Source of the DNA: Catellatospora sichuanensis
GTDB lineage: Bacteria > Actinomycetota > Actinomycetes > Mycobacteriales > Micromonosporaceae
Direction: 5' to 3'
DNA length: 64,000 nucleotides
Assembly: GCF_007483665.1 (NCBI RefSeq)
Contig: NZ_ML660183.1
Location: 124,001-188,000, forward strand
Positions 16,116 to 24,025 of this stretch are shown here, one piece after another. The translations under genes and the position numbers were made by a program. Numbering within the stretch: position 1 is the stretch's first letter; each line of letters opens with the position of its first letter. Below the pieces are notes generated by a model. The model worked only from the letters and a program-made list of their open reading frames with translations. It was not told the DNA's origin and did no database searches.

Positions 16116-16310
16116 ACCAAGACCCACGGCGCACGGGGCACCGGGGCGGCGACTTCATCGAGTGGCACCACAAGGTGCCGCTGTCAGAGTCAGGCGCGGC
16201 CGTCACCCGCATCAGTGGCTTCGCCCTGCTCTGCTCGAACTGCCCTCGCATGGTCCGCCGACATCGTCCTTGGCTCACTTTCGACGAACTGGTCGGCCTG
16301 GTCGCGCAGT
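16090..16310 (+). pseudogene. HNH endonuclease C-terminal remnant
   Basis: The plus strand shows the end of a bacterial HNH protein: THGARGTG in one frame, then after a frameshift FIEWHHKVPLSESG, RISGFALLCSNCPRM, and PWLTFDELVGLV. The family has a Cys-rich YGxxGxGFIExHHxxPL core and a LCxNCHRM(I/V)H end; here the His after the second NC is Pro, and the reading frame is broken. No N-terminal half is present. Such stand-alone HNH genes occur next to restriction and mobile elements. This copy is dead. Confidence 0.65.
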
Positions 16311-16783
16311 CTCGCGTTGCCGCCGCTCCGGCTGTTGTGTATTGCAGCAGCACGTAGCACTTGTTCCCGAGTGGCAGGCCCAACCGGCCCGCCGCGCTGG
16401 GGCGACCACGTGACCCGCAGCGCCAGCGTCGCCAGCAGCGCCGGCACGGTGTACGCGACGGGGGCGAAGCCGAAGAACCACCACCAGGGATCGCCGCCGC
16501 TTGCGATTCCGGTCATGGCCACCACCCAGGTGAGCCCGAGCATCGCGAATGGCCCAACGATGCCGACCAGCCAGGGCCGCCGCAGACGCAGTACCCACGC
16601 GACCAGCCACCCGACCGTGATCGCCGCGAGCATCGCGATGGCGACGGTGAGCAGGGCGACGGGAAGGCAGCCCAGGTGCGGCCGGTGGCAGTCCTCGGCG
16701 GGCAGCGCGACGAGGCGTGCTGCGGATATCGCGAGCAGTCCGGCGAGCGCACCGCGAGCGGCGGTGATCAAGTATCGCTTCAA
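16190..16783 (-). CDS. Integral membrane protein, unknown function
   Basis: A TTG at 16783 preceded by GAGGAGAG gives 197 residues with about four hydrophobic segments (ALAGLLAISAARLV, VALLTVAIAMLAAITVGWLVAWV, LVGIVGPFAMLGLTWVVAMTG, AYTVPALLATLALRV) and a WWWFFG turn. The first 135 residues look like a genuine four-helix membrane protein. The last 60 residues lie across the HNH remnant on the other strand and look like read-through of foreign sequence (REQVLRAAAIHNSRSGG onwards), so the original C-terminus was probably replaced by recombination. I do not recognise the family. Confidence 0.55.
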   Translation of the reverse strand: MKRYLITAARGALAGLLAISAARLVALPAEDCHRPHLGCLPVALLTVAIAMLAAITVGWLVAWVLRLRRPWLVGIVGPFAMLGLTWVVAMTGIASGGDPWWWFFGFAPVAYTVPALLATLALRVTWSPQRGGPVGPATREQVLRAAAIHNSRSGGNARLRDQADQFVESEPRTMSADHARAVRAEQGEATDAGDGRA

Positions 16784-17112
16784 GCTGCTCTCCTCGAGAT
16801 CGTGTGCCAGGGCTGAAGGGGCCCGGCACCGATCCACGCACCCGGCCATGATCACCCTGGCCTGGTCACCATCGCACACAGCCCCGCCAGTCCGCAGTCC
16901 CGATCTGATCAAGCTGGCCCGAGCCACACGCCTGGCGAACACGATCCTGCCCGCCACCGCGACCCAGCGTTGGTGACCATGGTGACGACGACGATGCCGA
17001 GTTGTGCGAACCCTGGACCTACGGATTTGACGCGCACCAATCGGTGCACGGTTAAAACGGCGAGCCTGATCGCCTGCGGTCAATGAAGTTTGACGCCGCT
17101 GCTGTACTGCGG
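16784..17112. other. 329-base intergenic stretch with no gene seen
   Basis: I see no reading frame with family similarity, no strong hairpin and no clear repeat here. It must contain the promoter of the membrane protein gene ending at 16190. The minus-strand frame is open but Arg-rich and without a start or ribosome binding site. Confidence 0.4.
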
Positions 17113-17535
17113 TCACGGCCGAGGTGACCAGACGGCGAGTTCGCCTCCCGGAAGACTCACGACCAACATGCCACCAGGCCCACTCGTGGTCCATGCCTCG
17201 TACTGGGGGTCAGGTCGGGCTTTGAGCACGTGACCGCTGCTGAATTCGATGCGAAGTGACCCGGACTTGAACGCCACGGAGGACAACACGTCGGCGTTGA
17301 AGACGGCGAGGCCGGCAGCCACGTCTTGGCGCTCGGGGTCCAAGGTGATCGTCTCGGGCCTCACCCCCGCGTCGACCCAGCCCAACGTGGCCTTGCCCGC
17401 GATTCGTACCTCGCCGACGTCGTCCAGGCGCAGGCCGAATGCGTAGTCCACGAGAATCTGAGTTACGCGAAGGCCACGAAACGGCAGAATCCAACGGTCC
17501 TCGTGTTCTACCAGGGCAGGCAACTGCTCAGTCAC
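17113..17535 (-). CDS. Hypothetical protein, DUF6188-like
   Basis: 140 residues from a GTG at 17535. The WILPFRGLRVTQILVDYAFGL opening, followed by DVGEVRIAGK, resembles the DUF6188-type actinobacterial family, in which a Trp-x-Leu-Pro-x-x-Gly start leads into a beta-rich domain with repeated strands (GLAVFNADVLSSVAFKSGSL, LRIEF). No signal peptide or membrane segment. Its function is unknown. The gene starts just next to the tRNA-Val 3' remnant, a usual landing place for integrated DNA, so it may have arrived with an element. Confidence 0.65.
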   Translation of the reverse strand: MTEQLPALVEHEDRWILPFRGLRVTQILVDYAFGLRLDDVGEVRIAGKATLGWVDAGVRPETITLDPERQDVAAGLAVFNADVLSSVAFKSGSLRIEFSSGHVLKARPDPQYEAWTTSGPGGMLVVSLPGGELAVWSPRP

Positions 17536-17575
17536 CTCGGCAGTGTGCCCGACGCTGGACGATCGCGGCGGGCGG

Positions 17576-17625
17576 CCCGCCTTACAAGCGGAGGGTCGCA
17601 GGTTCGAACCCTGCCACGCCCACCA
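17576..17625 (+). other. 3' half of tRNA-Val(UAC): likely attachment-site remnant
   Basis: From the anticodon stem onwards the sequence is that of a tRNA: loop CTTACAA (anticodon TAC), variable region, T arm GCAGG-TTCGAAC-CCTGC, acceptor strand CACGCCC, discriminator A and encoded CCA. The D arm and 5' acceptor strand, which should read GGGCGTG, are absent from the bases before it. A 3' tRNA end without its 5' half is the typical trace of site-specific integration of an actinomycete integrative element. It cannot be a working tRNA. Confidence 0.75.
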
Positions 17626-17627
17626 TC

Positions 17628-17653
17628 GGGACCAGGTCATTCCGCCTGGTCCC
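17628..17653 (+). terminator. tRNA-type terminator hairpin
   Basis: GGGACCAGG and CCTGGTCCC form a 9-base perfect stem with an 8-base loop 3 bases after the tRNA CCA end. This is the usual terminator behind an actinomycete tRNA gene, carried along with the 3' tRNA fragment. Confidence 0.7.
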
Positions 17654-17759
17654 AACTGCTTTCCGGGCTCGGCTGCTTCGTCGCTCTCTCGCCGTGGTCG
17701 ACCGCCATGAGCCGTGTTTCGCCGACTCTTATCGCACGGATATCGCACGCGAGATCGTT

Positions 17760-18128
17760 CTAGAACATCTCCAGTTGGCCGGGGTACCGCGCCGGTGGGT
17801 CCGGCTCTGGGAGGAAGTCTGCGGCTTCGATCGCGAGGCGGTCGATCGTGTCGACGGGCATGAGGAAGGCGATGTGCCAGGTCTCGTCGTCGTGGCCGAT
17901 CAGCGCCGTGACGGTGTCGTCGTTGATGCACCAGTGGACTGGGATGCCGGCGGCGTCGCCGATCTGCAACGCGCGTCGGGCGGACCAGTCGGCCTCGCGG
18001 ATAGATCGCAGGCGTGCGAGCTCGCTGAGGTGAGCCGAGAAGTGGAACTCCCACGACGGCGCTTGCAACATCACCGTCACGACAGCGGGATCGCCCTCCC
18101 CGCCAGGGTGAATCGACACCTTGACCAT
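17760..18128 (-). CDS. Hypothetical protein, 122 aa
   Basis: Start at ATG 18128 (MVKVSIHPGGEGDP). A compact alpha/beta protein: a strand VVTVMLQAPSWEFHF, a helical segment SELARLRSIREADWSARRALQ, strands VHWCINDDTVTALIGHD and WHIAFLMPV, and a tail ending PGQLEMF. Short proteins of this type are frequent in actinomycetes, with no assigned role. It lies immediately behind the tRNA-Val fragment and terminator, in the possible integration zone, and is not in an operon with a recognisable gene. Confidence 0.65.
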   Translation of the reverse strand: MVKVSIHPGGEGDPAVVTVMLQAPSWEFHFSAHLSELARLRSIREADWSARRALQIGDAAGIPVHWCINDDTVTALIGHDDETWHIAFLMPVDTIDRLAIEAADFLPEPDPPARYPGQLEMF

Positions 18129-18304
18129 CGGAGAAGGATGGCAGACCTCGTTGCCTGTCTCACGCCTGGGAGGGGTCAAGCGCACCAGATGGTTGACCGT
18201 CGAAACTCAGCCGTGACCGCCTGCTGGGGCACGCTCGGTGCACGGTTCGATCTTGCCCGTCAGCCTTTGCCCCCGCCCGTGGCCGTGGCACCTAAGATCG
18301 AACG

Positions 18305-18772
18305 ATGCCAGCACTGCACACGCCTGCTTTGACGTGGAAACTCGGAGGAATCGGTTGGGCGCATTTCACCTGGACATCGGGCGGAGAATCGGTGCACATT
18401 CGGACGTCCTACATCGGTGATGCGCTCAAGAACCTGCTGGCAGCCACCGTGGACCTCCAACTCGGCTCAAGTGCGACTTTCACGCACTTTCTTGACGAGC
18501 CCAGCGGACACCGAATGTTCTTCTCTGGCGTCGCAGACAACGCCATGTATGTCCAGATCGTCGAGTTCGACGACCTCTACTCCGAGGACAATAGGTGGGC
18601 TGGCGGTGTGCCCCGCTGGCACGGACGGGTCTCAGTGCCGCATTTCATTGACGCTGTTCGGGCTATGGCGGAGGCAGTGCTTGAGAAGCACGGCGAAGAG
18701 GGCTACCTCAAGTCATGGGTACATGCACCATTCCCCAGTCGTGAGCTGGCACTGCTTCAGCGCAACCCGTAG
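18305..18772 (+). CDS. Hypothetical protein, 155 aa
   Basis: ATG at 18305. The protein begins with beta-strands (LTWKLGGIGWAHFTW, SVHIRTSYIGDAL) followed by helix KNLLAATVDLQLG and further strands (RMFFSGVADNAMYVQIVEFDD), then a helical C-terminus (FIDAVRAMAEAVLEKHGEEGYLKSW). The pattern SYIGDALxxLLxA and an acidic 'EFDD' strand is shared by many uncharacterised streptomycete proteins. No signal peptide. It is transcribed divergently from the 122-aa gene, with 176 bases between. Function unknown. Confidence 0.65.
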   Translation: MPALHTPALTWKLGGIGWAHFTWTSGGESVHIRTSYIGDALKNLLAATVDLQLGSSATFTHFLDEPSGHRMFFSGVADNAMYVQIVEFDDLYSEDNRWAGGVPRWHGRVSVPHFIDAVRAMAEAVLEKHGEEGYLKSWVHAPFPSRELALLQRNP

Positions 18773-18914
18773 CGCCCGCCGCATTCCGTCCGCCGTCGAC
18801 CCACACGTAGGGAACGCGGGTTCCGGCTCCCCTGTCCAGGTGCAGCGCCCACCGACGACCCCGGCCACTCAGGCACCGGTCACGAGCACCCCGCCGCCTC
18901 CGTGCACCCCGCCG

Positions 18915-19091
18915 CGACGATCCGTGTCGACAGCGAGCGCCCACCGGCACACCGCCGGCGGGCGCTCCCATAAGAACCGGTCGGCCGTCAGCCCGCGATG
19001 GTGAACACGTAATCGTAGGGAGCGGCGAAACGGGGCTCGCCGTTCGCGTCGTCGCCCAGGTACACCAGGACGTCCAGCACCATCGGCCCGG
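18915..19091. repeat. Segmental repeat B: copy of terminator and 3' end of the secreted FN3-like gene
   Basis: This stretch copies 11478-11653, i.e. the terminator hairpin and the last 34 codons of the secreted protein gene, in the same orientation. It has no upstream gene body: beyond 19091 it changes abruptly to the 3' end of a different gene (19110). The C-terminal codons (YDYVFTIAG-like end) remain readable, so it is a gene-end fragment rather than a functional unit. Confidence 0.75.
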
Positions 19092-19109
19092 GCGGCAGGT
19101 TCGCCGTCC

Positions 19110-19340
19110 TCAGGCGGGCAGCAGCGCGAACACGGCCGACCTGAGCACGAAGCCCGGCATGGGCATGTCACTGGACTGTTCCTCGAACCAGTCCATCTGC
19201 CGGTCGGCCATCCAGGCGAACAGGCCGAGCGGGCCGAGGCAGGCGACCGCCACGATGCACACGATCGCCACGGCGGCGATGGCCACGATGACGGTGATGT
19301 TGCGCGCGGTGTTGTCAGGCTGCGGTGGGGTCGGTGTCAC
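19110..19340 (-). CDS. Small single-span membrane protein, 76 aa
   Basis: From a GTG at 19340: a Pro/Thr-rich N-terminus (TPTPPQPDNTARN), a long hydrophobic segment (TVIVAIAAVAIVCIVAVACLGPLGLFAWM) and a short acidic tail (DWFEEQSSDMP) ending LLPA. It looks like a small actinomycete membrane peptide of unknown role. A fragment of its 3' end was copied to 15820-15901. The gene has no strong ribosome binding site, so the start is the least certain part. It is divergent from the BamB/PQQ-like gene. Confidence 0.55.
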   Translation of the reverse strand: MTPTPPQPDNTARNITVIVAIAAVAIVCIVAVACLGPLGLFAWMADRQMDWFEEQSSDMPMPGFVLRSAVFALLPA

Positions 19341-19503
19341 GGGCGGCAGCTTAGGACAGCCGCGCAGCCTGCGCATGCCCCCTGTCGGCAGGCCCGGGGC
19401 GGTGACAACCGCAGGTACGCCCCACGGCGTTCCACCACGCGACGGCAGACCGCCTCGCGGCACCGGCACATCACGCAAACGCGATCCGGCGGGTAAAGGA
19501 GCG

Positions 19504-20811
19504 GTGACGGTGAACGGGCAACCGACGTCCGGCGCGAGCGCGGTGATCGACCTCGGCGCGGGCTGGCAGCAACAGCAGCCCGGATCCGACCGGCCGCGCC
19601 CACGCGCCGTGCAGCGCCCACTGACGGCCGCCGTCGCCGTGGCCCTGGTGCTGGCGCTGGGCGGTGCGGCACCTGCACGCCGCCTGGACGAACTGGCCGC
19701 CATCACGCTGTCCCTGCAGGGCGACTTCCAGATCGTCGACGAAGTGCTGCTGGTACGCGACGCGGACCGGCTCGCCGGCTACAGCCTCGACGACGGCACG
19801 CAGCGCTGGAACATCGCGCTGCCCGGAATGGCGGGCAGCGGCATGGCACCCGCCGGGACCGTGCCCGGCCTGATGGTGACCGAGATGCAGGACAAGCTCA
19901 CAGGCCACCGGACCACCTACGCCGTCGACGTCGCGACCGGCGCGATCAGATGGCAGGACGACGACCTGTCCCTGACACCGCTCGCCGACGTGGCGGTCGC
20001 GATCACGCCGACCGGCGAGGACCTCGCCTTCGCGCAGATCACCGTCCGGGACCTGCGCACCGGCCGACCGCGCTGGAGCGCGCAGAACGTCCTGCCGGCC
20101 GTCAACCACCTGGCCCTGCTGGCCGGCCCGGGCCCGATGCCGATCTGGACGCTGCAGACCACCGGCGAGCTGAGCGAGCGTGACCTGCGCGACGGGCGGC
20201 TGCTCCGCAGCCATCGGCTGGACCTGGGCGAGGCTGTGCCGGTCGACCTGAGCATCGTCGGCGACGAGCTGATCCTCGAGACGGTGCTGGGCGATACGAA
20301 GACGGTGGCACGGTACTCCACCGCCGACCTGGCACCTGTCCCGCTCACGGCACCGTTCGTGCGCCGCGCCGACTGCGGCGCGTACTGGTGCACGTCGTCG
20401 CTGTCGGCGGAGCTGGGGCCGACGGCGGATCCGGTCGAGATCGTCGACAAGGCCACCGGCGTCGTACGCCGGCGCTTCGCCGGGGGCAGCCTCGTCGTGC
20501 CGACACCCGTCGGGCTGCTGGTCGTCGGCCCGGAACCTCGCGGCCGCGGGCTCCCGGCGACCGCGCTGCTCGACGCGGCCACCGCCGAGCCGCTGGCCGA
20601 CCTCACCGGCTGGAACGTCTACCTGGACTACCCCGGGACGGTGACGGTGCTGACCCGCGGTACGGGGCCGGGGCAGGTCGCCTGGCTCAGGCCCGGTGGC
20701 CTCGACATGGCGCAGCTGCCCGTGCCCGTGGACCGGTGCGTGTTCGCACCGCGGGCGGTCGCGTGTCCACACCCGGCGGGCGTCCTGACCGTGTGGCGGC
20801 GGACCGGCTGA
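19504..20811 (+). CDS. Membrane-anchored PQQ-like beta-propeller protein
   Basis: 435 residues from GTG 19504 with AAAGGAG 4-9 bases upstream. A cytoplasmic N-terminal tail (1-40) leads to one hydrophobic span (TAAVAVALVLALGGAAPA, about 41-58), then a seven-bladed-propeller-like region with PQQ/BamB phrasing: a DGTQRWNIALPG blade, VDVATGAIRWQDDDLSL, VRDLRTGRPRWSAQ, DKATGVVRRRF and a final VWRR. The DxxTGxxxW pattern per blade is the family hallmark. Streptomyces carry many of these; they are thought to act in protein-protein interaction at the membrane. No enzyme residues are recognisable. It is probably a single-gene unit. Confidence 0.8.
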   Translation: MTVNGQPTSGASAVIDLGAGWQQQQPGSDRPRPRAVQRPLTAAVAVALVLALGGAAPARRLDELAAITLSLQGDFQIVDEVLLVRDADRLAGYSLDDGTQRWNIALPGMAGSGMAPAGTVPGLMVTEMQDKLTGHRTTYAVDVATGAIRWQDDDLSLTPLADVAVAITPTGEDLAFAQITVRDLRTGRPRWSAQNVLPAVNHLALLAGPGPMPIWTLQTTGELSERDLRDGRLLRSHRLDLGEAVPVDLSIVGDELILETVLGDTKTVARYSTADLAPVPLTAPFVRRADCGAYWCTSSLSAELGPTADPVEIVDKATGVVRRRFAGGSLVVPTPVGLLVVGPEPRGRGLPATALLDAATAEPLADLTGWNVYLDYPGTVTVLTRGTGPGQVAWLRPGGLDMAQLPVPVDRCVFAPRAVACPHPAGVLTVWRRTG

Positions 20812-20892
20812 GCACGGCGGCGCGCCGCGACCGAGGCGGTGGACCGGTCGGCGCTGCCCGCAACGGCGCCGACCGGCCCACCGATCGCCGGG

Positions 20893-22326
20893 TCAGCCGA
20901 TGTTGGCCTGCGGTCCGGCGTAGGTGCGGAGCAGGTTCGGCACGTCGGCGGCCGGGTCGAGGGTGTAGGTGTAGAAACTGCTCGGCGTGAACGCCGACCC
21001 CAGCGTCTGCTGCTTGCCGGTGCAGTTGACGAGGATGCTGCCGCTCTGGCGCAGCTGCGCCGTCGAGTCGGGGTAGAACGGGTCCTTCACGTTCTCGAAG
21101 TAGCTGTTCTCCAGCACCATCTTCGTCGCGCCGCGGGCGTAGTTGCCGTACGAGGCGACGTTGCTCAGGTAGTTGTTGTACAGGTGGGCGTAGGCCACGT
21201 TGTCGGTGCTGGGGTTGCGCTGGTTGGTGTCCTTGATCCAGTTGTGGTGGATCGTCATGCGGGCGGTGACGTTCTCGGTCCAGCCGATGCCGAACGCCTT
21301 GTTGTTGCTCGCCAGCACGTTCCACGAGATCGTCAGGTAGCTGGTGTCCTTGCGGCTGTCGATCAGGCCGTCGTTCATCCGCGTGATCGTGTTGTGGTCG
21401 ATCCACACGTGGTCGGCGGTGTCCATCTGGATCCCGTCGTAGTCGTACACCTTGTCGTCGGGGTCGTCGTCGGCCATCTGCGTGTCGCGGATGGTCAGGT
21501 TCCGGATGATGACGTTGCGGACGCCGGTGCCGAGGAAGAACCCGCCGCCGACGATGTGGCCACTGGTCCCGACCCCGACGATGGTCTTGTTGGAGGCGAC
21601 CCGCAGCTCGGTGCCCTTGGGCGTGACGGTGATCGCGCCGCTGACCCGGATGACGTAGGGCTCGGTCGCGGTGACGTAGCGCTGCAGGTCGGCGAAGGTG
21701 CTGACAGTGACGGTCGCACCGGCCGCGCCGCCGGTGGTGCCGCCGCCGGTCGAGGCGAACCCGTCAGGGCTGCTGGACCAGGTCCGTCCGCCGGCACCGG
21801 TGAACGCCCACTGCTTGTTGGTGTTGGCGGTGCAGGTCTCCTGGATGATCGCCGCGCCGTTGGCGGTCGAGGCGTCCTTGAGGCTGACGCACAGCCCCGA
21901 GTGCACGCTGATGATCTGGTACGTGTTCGTGCCGCTGGCGACCAGCCGCCACTGCTGATTGGCCTGGCTTGACACGCAGCCGTACTGCTGCAGCTGCACA
22001 CCGGAGACCGTGGACCAGCCGGGGATGTCCACACATTTGCCGCTGCTCACGTTGACCAGCTGGTAGTTGGAGCCGACCGCGGTCAGCCGGAACTGCTGCC
22101 ACGGCGAGTTCGCGGTGCAGCCCCACTGCTGCAGCAGCGCACCGTTGGCCGACGACGCCCCCGGCACGTCGATGCACTTACCGCTCTTGGTCACCACCAG
22201 CTGGTACGCCACACCGATGGCAGGTGCGGCCTGCGCGGGCGAGGACGGCAGGCCGACGAGAGTCGCCAGCAAGGTCGCGGCGAGCGCCGCGAGGGCGTAC
22301 CGCCGCCTGGTTCTGTTGTTGCTCAT
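20893..22326 (-). CDS. Secreted pectate lyase (PL1) with N-terminal RICIN lectin domain
   Basis: 477 residues, ATG at 22326 with AAGGAGAG upstream. Signal peptide 1-33 (PAQA cleavage), RICIN beta-trefoil (about 38-165, repeated QQW/NQQW and CxDVPG-type motifs), short Gly/Ser linker, then a PL1 (AmbAllergen) right-handed helix (195-477): calcium/catalytic segment VWIDHNTITRMNDGLID, SYLTISWN, and the catalytic Arg region NQRNPSTDNVAYAHLYNNY. It cleaves de-esterified polygalacturonate by beta-elimination. It starts 31 bases after the stop of the pectinesterase, so the two form one operon: the esterase removes methyl groups and the lyase cuts the product. The lectin domain probably keeps the enzyme on plant wall sugars. 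Confidence 0.92.
   Translation of the reverse strand: MSNNRTRRRYALAALAATLLATLVGLPSSPAQAAPAIGVAYQLVVTKSGKCIDVPGASSANGALLQQWGCTANSPWQQFRLTAVGSNYQLVNVSSGKCVDIPGWSTVSGVQLQQYGCVSSQANQQWRLVASGTNTYQIISVHSGLCVSLKDASTANGAAIIQETCTANTNKQWAFTGAGGRTWSSSPDGFASTGGGTTGGAAGATVTVSTFADLQRYVTATEPYVIRVSGAITVTPKGTELRVASNKTIVGVGTSGHIVGGGFFLGTGVRNVIIRNLTIRDTQMADDDPDDKVYDYDGIQMDTADHVWIDHNTITRMNDGLIDSRKDTSYLTISWNVLASNNKAFGIGWTENVTARMTIHHNWIKDTNQRNPSTDNVAYAHLYNNYLSNVASYGNYARGATKMVLENSYFENVKDPFYPDSTAQLRQSGSILVNCTGKQQTLGSAFTPSSFYTYTLDPAADVPNLLRTYAGPQANIG
21770..22230. repeat. RICIN-coding repeat, copy in the pectate lyase gene
   Basis: About 450 bases coding for the beta-trefoil and the end of the signal peptide are almost base-for-base the same as 23230-23700 in the pectinesterase gene. 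The similarity stops sharply on the lyase side of the linker. This points to a recent duplication or gene conversion of the lectin module only. Confidence 0.8.
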
Positions 22327-22357
22327 GACTTGTTCTCTCCTTGAGGGTGGGAGCGGC

Positions 22358-23776
22358 TCAGCCGACCGGGTTCCAGCCGTCGGTGCCGGCGAGGTATCTC
22401 TGCGGGGTGTAGTTCGGGGCGGCGGCATCCGACAGCTGCGGCCGGTTGCCGTTGGTGCCCGCGCCGGAACCGGTGTTGCGGTATTCGAGGAACCGCGCGT
22501 TCTGCCACGTGTTGGTCGACATGTCGGTCCACGGCTGCGCGGTGCGGATGGTCGCGGACAGGTTCGATTCGCGGAACAGCACCTGCGCGGCAGGCCCCCA
22601 GGGGCGGCCGAGCTGGGTGACGCCGTTGGCCGCGCCGGTGATCGTGCAGCGGTAGACGAGGATGCCGTAGACGTTGGCCGGGTCGGTGCGGGCCGCGGTG
22701 ATCGGGCCGCCGCTGGTGCGCTTCTCGTGGATGGTGCTGGCGTTGAACACCGCGGTGCCGCCGCCGAAGATGAAGTCGACGGTCCCTTCGACGTACGAGT
22801 TCACGATGTAGGCGCGGTAGTTGTTGAGCAGCAGCGTGTCCTGGTTGCCGAGGAACCGGACGTTGTCGATCACGGCCCGGTCGCCGTTGAGGTTCGCGGC
22901 CACGGCCTGGCTGCCTTCGCCGTAGTCGTTGGCGATGGTCAGGTTCGTGGCGCGGAAGTCGCGGCCGTTGACGAACACGGTCGCGCTGCCGGAGGTGCCC
23001 CACCCGCCGGCGGAGCTGTGGTTGTTGACGATGACGGTGTTGCTCGCCGATCCGCCCATGCCCTGCAGGGTGATGTTGGGTTTGTTGGACGGGATGGTGA
23101 CGATCTCCCGGTAGGTGCCTGCCTTGATGGTGATGACCTGGCGGGTGGTGCTGTTGACGGGTACGGCGTCGACGGCGGCCTGCACGGTGGTGTACTGGCC
23201 GGTGCCGTCGGCGGCGACGGTCGCATTGGCTCCGCTGCCGGCGCCGGTGAACGCCCACTGCTTGTTGGTGTTGGCGGTGCAGGTCTCCTGGATGATCGCC
23301 GCGCCGTTGGCGGTCGAGGCGTCCTTGAGGCTGACGCACAGCCCCGAGTGCACGCTGATGATCTGGTAAGTGTTCGTGCCGCTGGCGACCAGGCGCCACT
23401 GCTGGTTGGCCTGGCTGGACACGCAGCCGTACTGCTGCAGCTGCACACCGGAGACCGTGGACCAGCCGGGCACGTCCACACATTTGCCGCTGCTGACGTT
23501 CACGAGCTGGTAGTTCGACCCGACCGCGGTCAGGCGGAACTGCTGCCAGGGCGAGTTCGCCGTGCAGCCCCACTGCTGCAGCAGCGCGCCGTTGGCAGCC
23601 GACGCCCCCGGCACGTCGATGCACTTACCGCTCTTCGTCACCACCAGCTGGTACGCCACACCGGTGGCCGGTGCGGCCTGCGCGGGCGACGCGGACATCG
23701 CCGACGCTGCGCCCTGCGCGGCGATCGCGAGCACCACGGCCAGCCACAGCCTTGCTCTTGTCGGTTTCCCTGCCAC
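22358..23776 (-). CDS. Secreted pectin methylesterase (CE8) with N-terminal RICIN lectin domain
   Basis: 472 residues from GTG 23776 preceded by AAGGAGG. Signal peptide (AVVLAIAAQGAASAMS, cleavage after QA), a RICIN beta-trefoil almost identical to that of the downstream lyase, then a CE8 beta-helix from about residue 180: GNQDTLLL (first catalytic Asp), YVEGTVDFIFGGG (second catalytic Asp and QxxFIFG), and LGRPWGP (catalytic Arg), all in the expected order. The enzyme removes methanol from pectin. First gene of the pectin operon with the PL1 lyase. The upstream region (23777-23950) must hold the promoter; an ECF-type site for the neighbouring sigma-lyase fusion would be expected there but cannot be read with certainty. 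Confidence 0.93.
   Translation of the reverse strand: MAGKPTRARLWLAVVLAIAAQGAASAMSASPAQAAPATGVAYQLVVTKSGKCIDVPGASAANGALLQQWGCTANSPWQQFRLTAVGSNYQLVNVSSGKCVDVPGWSTVSGVQLQQYGCVSSQANQQWRLVASGTNTYQIISVHSGLCVSLKDASTANGAAIIQETCTANTNKQWAFTGAGSGANATVAADGTGQYTTVQAAVDAVPVNSTTRQVITIKAGTYREIVTIPSNKPNITLQGMGGSASNTVIVNNHSSAGGWGTSGSATVFVNGRDFRATNLTIANDYGEGSQAVAANLNGDRAVIDNVRFLGNQDTLLLNNYRAYIVNSYVEGTVDFIFGGGTAVFNASTIHEKRTSGGPITAARTDPANVYGILVYRCTITGAANGVTQLGRPWGPAAQVLFRESNLSATIRTAQPWTDMSTNTWQNARFLEYRNTGSGAGTNGNRPQLSDAAAPNYTPQRYLAGTDGWNPVG
23230..23700. repeat. RICIN-coding repeat, copy in the pectinesterase gene
   Basis: Partner of 21770-22230 in the same orientation. Differences are scattered single bases. 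The catalytic domains next to the two copies are unrelated. Confidence 0.8.
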
Positions 23777-24025
23777 TGCTGTTCCTCCTTCTCGAACGGT
23801 CAGGCCGTGGCGCCGTGTCGCGTGGCGCACCCGCTGCGGTGCCCGGATCGGCCTTTGTTTCGATATGGAGACGGCACGGCGTCGGGCGCGATAACAGAAA
23901 CCGGCGAGTTTTCTCGCCCGACCCGACAAAGTCCATGCACCTCGGACGCTCGTGCCATGCCCTGCCCGCATGGCCGGACCAGGCGCGCCCCCGGCACGTG
24001 GCGGCGCGGCGGTAACCTCGTCGTC

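Noticed and set aside
17576-17625. A functional tRNA-Val gene
   Set aside because: The D arm and the 5' acceptor strand are absent from the preceding bases, so the cloverleaf cannot form.
22067-24025. N-terminal extension of the inositol-phosphate synthase to 22067
   Set aside because: The upstream frame is antisense to the pectinesterase and lyase genes; family similarity begins at ATG 24026.
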